A stretch of DNA of 16,779 bases from Clostridiales bacterium (GTDB lineage: Bacteria > Bacillota > Clostridia > Lachnospirales > Lachnospiraceae). A model generated the notes under the pieces. The model saw nothing but the letters and a program-made list of their open reading frames with translations. It had not been told where the DNA came from and did no database searches. The stretch is taken from NCBI GenBank assembly GCA_021203115.1, contig JAJQBV010000061.1:1-16779 (forward strand). The letters are read 5' to 3'. Within the stretch, counting starts at the first letter, position 1; each line of letters starts with the position of its first letter. Position numbers and translations under genes: made by a program. This document shows, in pieces, positions 16,075 through 16,779 of the stretch.

Positions 16075-16779
16075 ATGGAGTATCAAAATTTATTCCGGCC
16101 GATGCAGATTGGATCGCTTACTTATAAAAACCGTATTGTCAGTGCACCGATGGTGTTTGGCCTTGTTTCATTGAATCCGATGATGAGGGAAAGCGCACAG
16201 GAAAAGCTGGCTCAGCGCGCCCGCGGGGGAGCCGCGGCGGTGATCGTCGGAGAAGTAGATGTCAACTTCACTGATGCGAACCGTGTTCCGGTACCGCCCT
16301 GTGATTTTACTAATTATGAGTCGGACGAGTTTCGTATTATCAGCAGTATTGCAGATACGATTCACACAAATGGAGCTTTGGCGATTATGGAACTGAATCA
16401 TCCCGGGTCGGAGAAAGATCCGTATCCGGGACAGAAAAACCCTGTGGGACCGGTTGGATTTGTAAAGCCGAATGGTGTGCAGGTAGAGGTCCTCGATCAG
16501 GCGGAGATGGATCGAATTGTTGAAGAATTTGCTGTATGTGCGAAATATATGGTTCATGCGGGGTTTGACGGAATTCTGGTTCATGGAGGACATGGGTTTT
16601 TGTTTACCCAGTTTCTCTCAAAGGTGACAAATACCCGAACAGATATGTTTGGCGGCAGTCTGGAGAATCGGGCACGGTTTCCGATTCAGATTCTGAAGGC
16701 AATTCGGGACGCGATTGGCCCTGACCATACGCTGGATCTCCGGATTAGTGTTGAAACGGGTCCGGATGGCGGTGTTACT
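16075..16779 (+). CDS. Old Yellow Enzyme-type NADH:flavin oxidoreductase, partial at window end
   Basis: The first 235 codons of a flavin-dependent ene-reductase or 2-enoate/dienoyl reductase-like enzyme are present; the frame is open to the last base. The barrel start NLFRPMQIGSLTYKNRIVSA is typical. So is HGGHGFLFTQFLSKVTNTRT followed by DMFGGSLENRARFP, which contains the substrate-binding H-x2-H pair (HGGH). The usual HAGR segment reads NHPGSEKD here, a departure in the flavin/substrate region. AAAGGAG at 16061-16067 precedes the ATG by seven bases. Being 20 bases after the hydrolase gene, it is probably co-transcribed. Whether it is a short single-domain enzyme or a longer form with a 4Fe-4S and second flavin domain cannot be seen. 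Gut flavonoid ene-reductases and flavanone-cleaving reductases belong to this superfamily. Confidence 0.92.
   Translation, partial: MEYQNLFRPMQIGSLTYKNRIVSAPMVFGLVSLNPMMRESAQEKLAQRARGGAAAVIVGEVDVNFTDANRVPVPPCDFTNYESDEFRIISSIADTIHTNGALAIMELNHPGSEKDPYPGQKNPVGPVGFVKPNGVQVEVLDQAEMDRIVEEFAVCAKYMVHAGFDGILVHGGHGFLFTQFLSKVTNTRTDMFGGSLENRARFPIQILKAIRDAIGPDHTLDLRISVETGPDGGVT

Overview
The window looks like part of the chromosome of an anaerobic Firmicute, most likely a gut Lachnospiraceae/Clostridia member. The grounds are strong AGGAGG-type ribosome-binding sites, short intergenic gaps, a butyrate kinase, clostridial-style arabinose genes, a cobalamin methionine synthase whose reactivation domain is a separate gene, and a VanR-type regulator. 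No taxon-specific marker such as rRNA is present, so this is inference. By eye, positions 1-170 are AT-rich, about 170-14,000 are GC-rich, and about 14,100 to the end is AT-richer in codon choice.

Layout. (1) 174-1244: butyrate kinase, followed by an intrinsic terminator. (2) 1322-5174: L-arabinose operon of isomerase, FGGY kinase (probable ribulokinase) and ribulose-5-phosphate 4-epimerase, feeding the pentose phosphate pathway and closed by a long terminator hairpin. (3) 5296-10308: a methionine/one-carbon operon behind a good sigma-A-type promoter. It encodes a stand-alone MetH activation (AdoMet) domain, an 825-residue MetH lacking that domain, and a homocysteine methyltransferase fused to methylenetetrahydrofolate reductase. 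Together these run from methylene-THF to methionine. (4) 10434-14019: a two-component system. The response regulator is intact, while the histidine kinase is split by an apparent -1 frameshift near 11,600-11,650. An 83-bp imperfect palindrome starts inside the end of the regulator gene. A strong terminator follows at 14053-14085. (5) 14128-16779: a LysR-type regulator on the minus strand, with a TAA stop inside its helix-turn-helix, divergent from a two-gene unit. That unit encodes a protein related to the 2,4-diacetylphloroglucinol/phloretin hydrolase family and an Old Yellow Enzyme-type flavin reductase, which runs off the window end.

The most interesting part is region 5. A C-C hydrolase of the PhlG/Phy type next to an ene-reductase under a LysR regulator is the arrangement expected for reductive cleavage of plant polyphenols (flavonoids, dihydrochalcones, acylphloroglucinols) by gut bacteria. 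The substrate is not readable from sequence. Two regulatory genes in this 3.8-kb stretch (histidine kinase, LysR) carry disabling changes, which are either real decay or assembly/base-call errors. Confirming those bases comes first.
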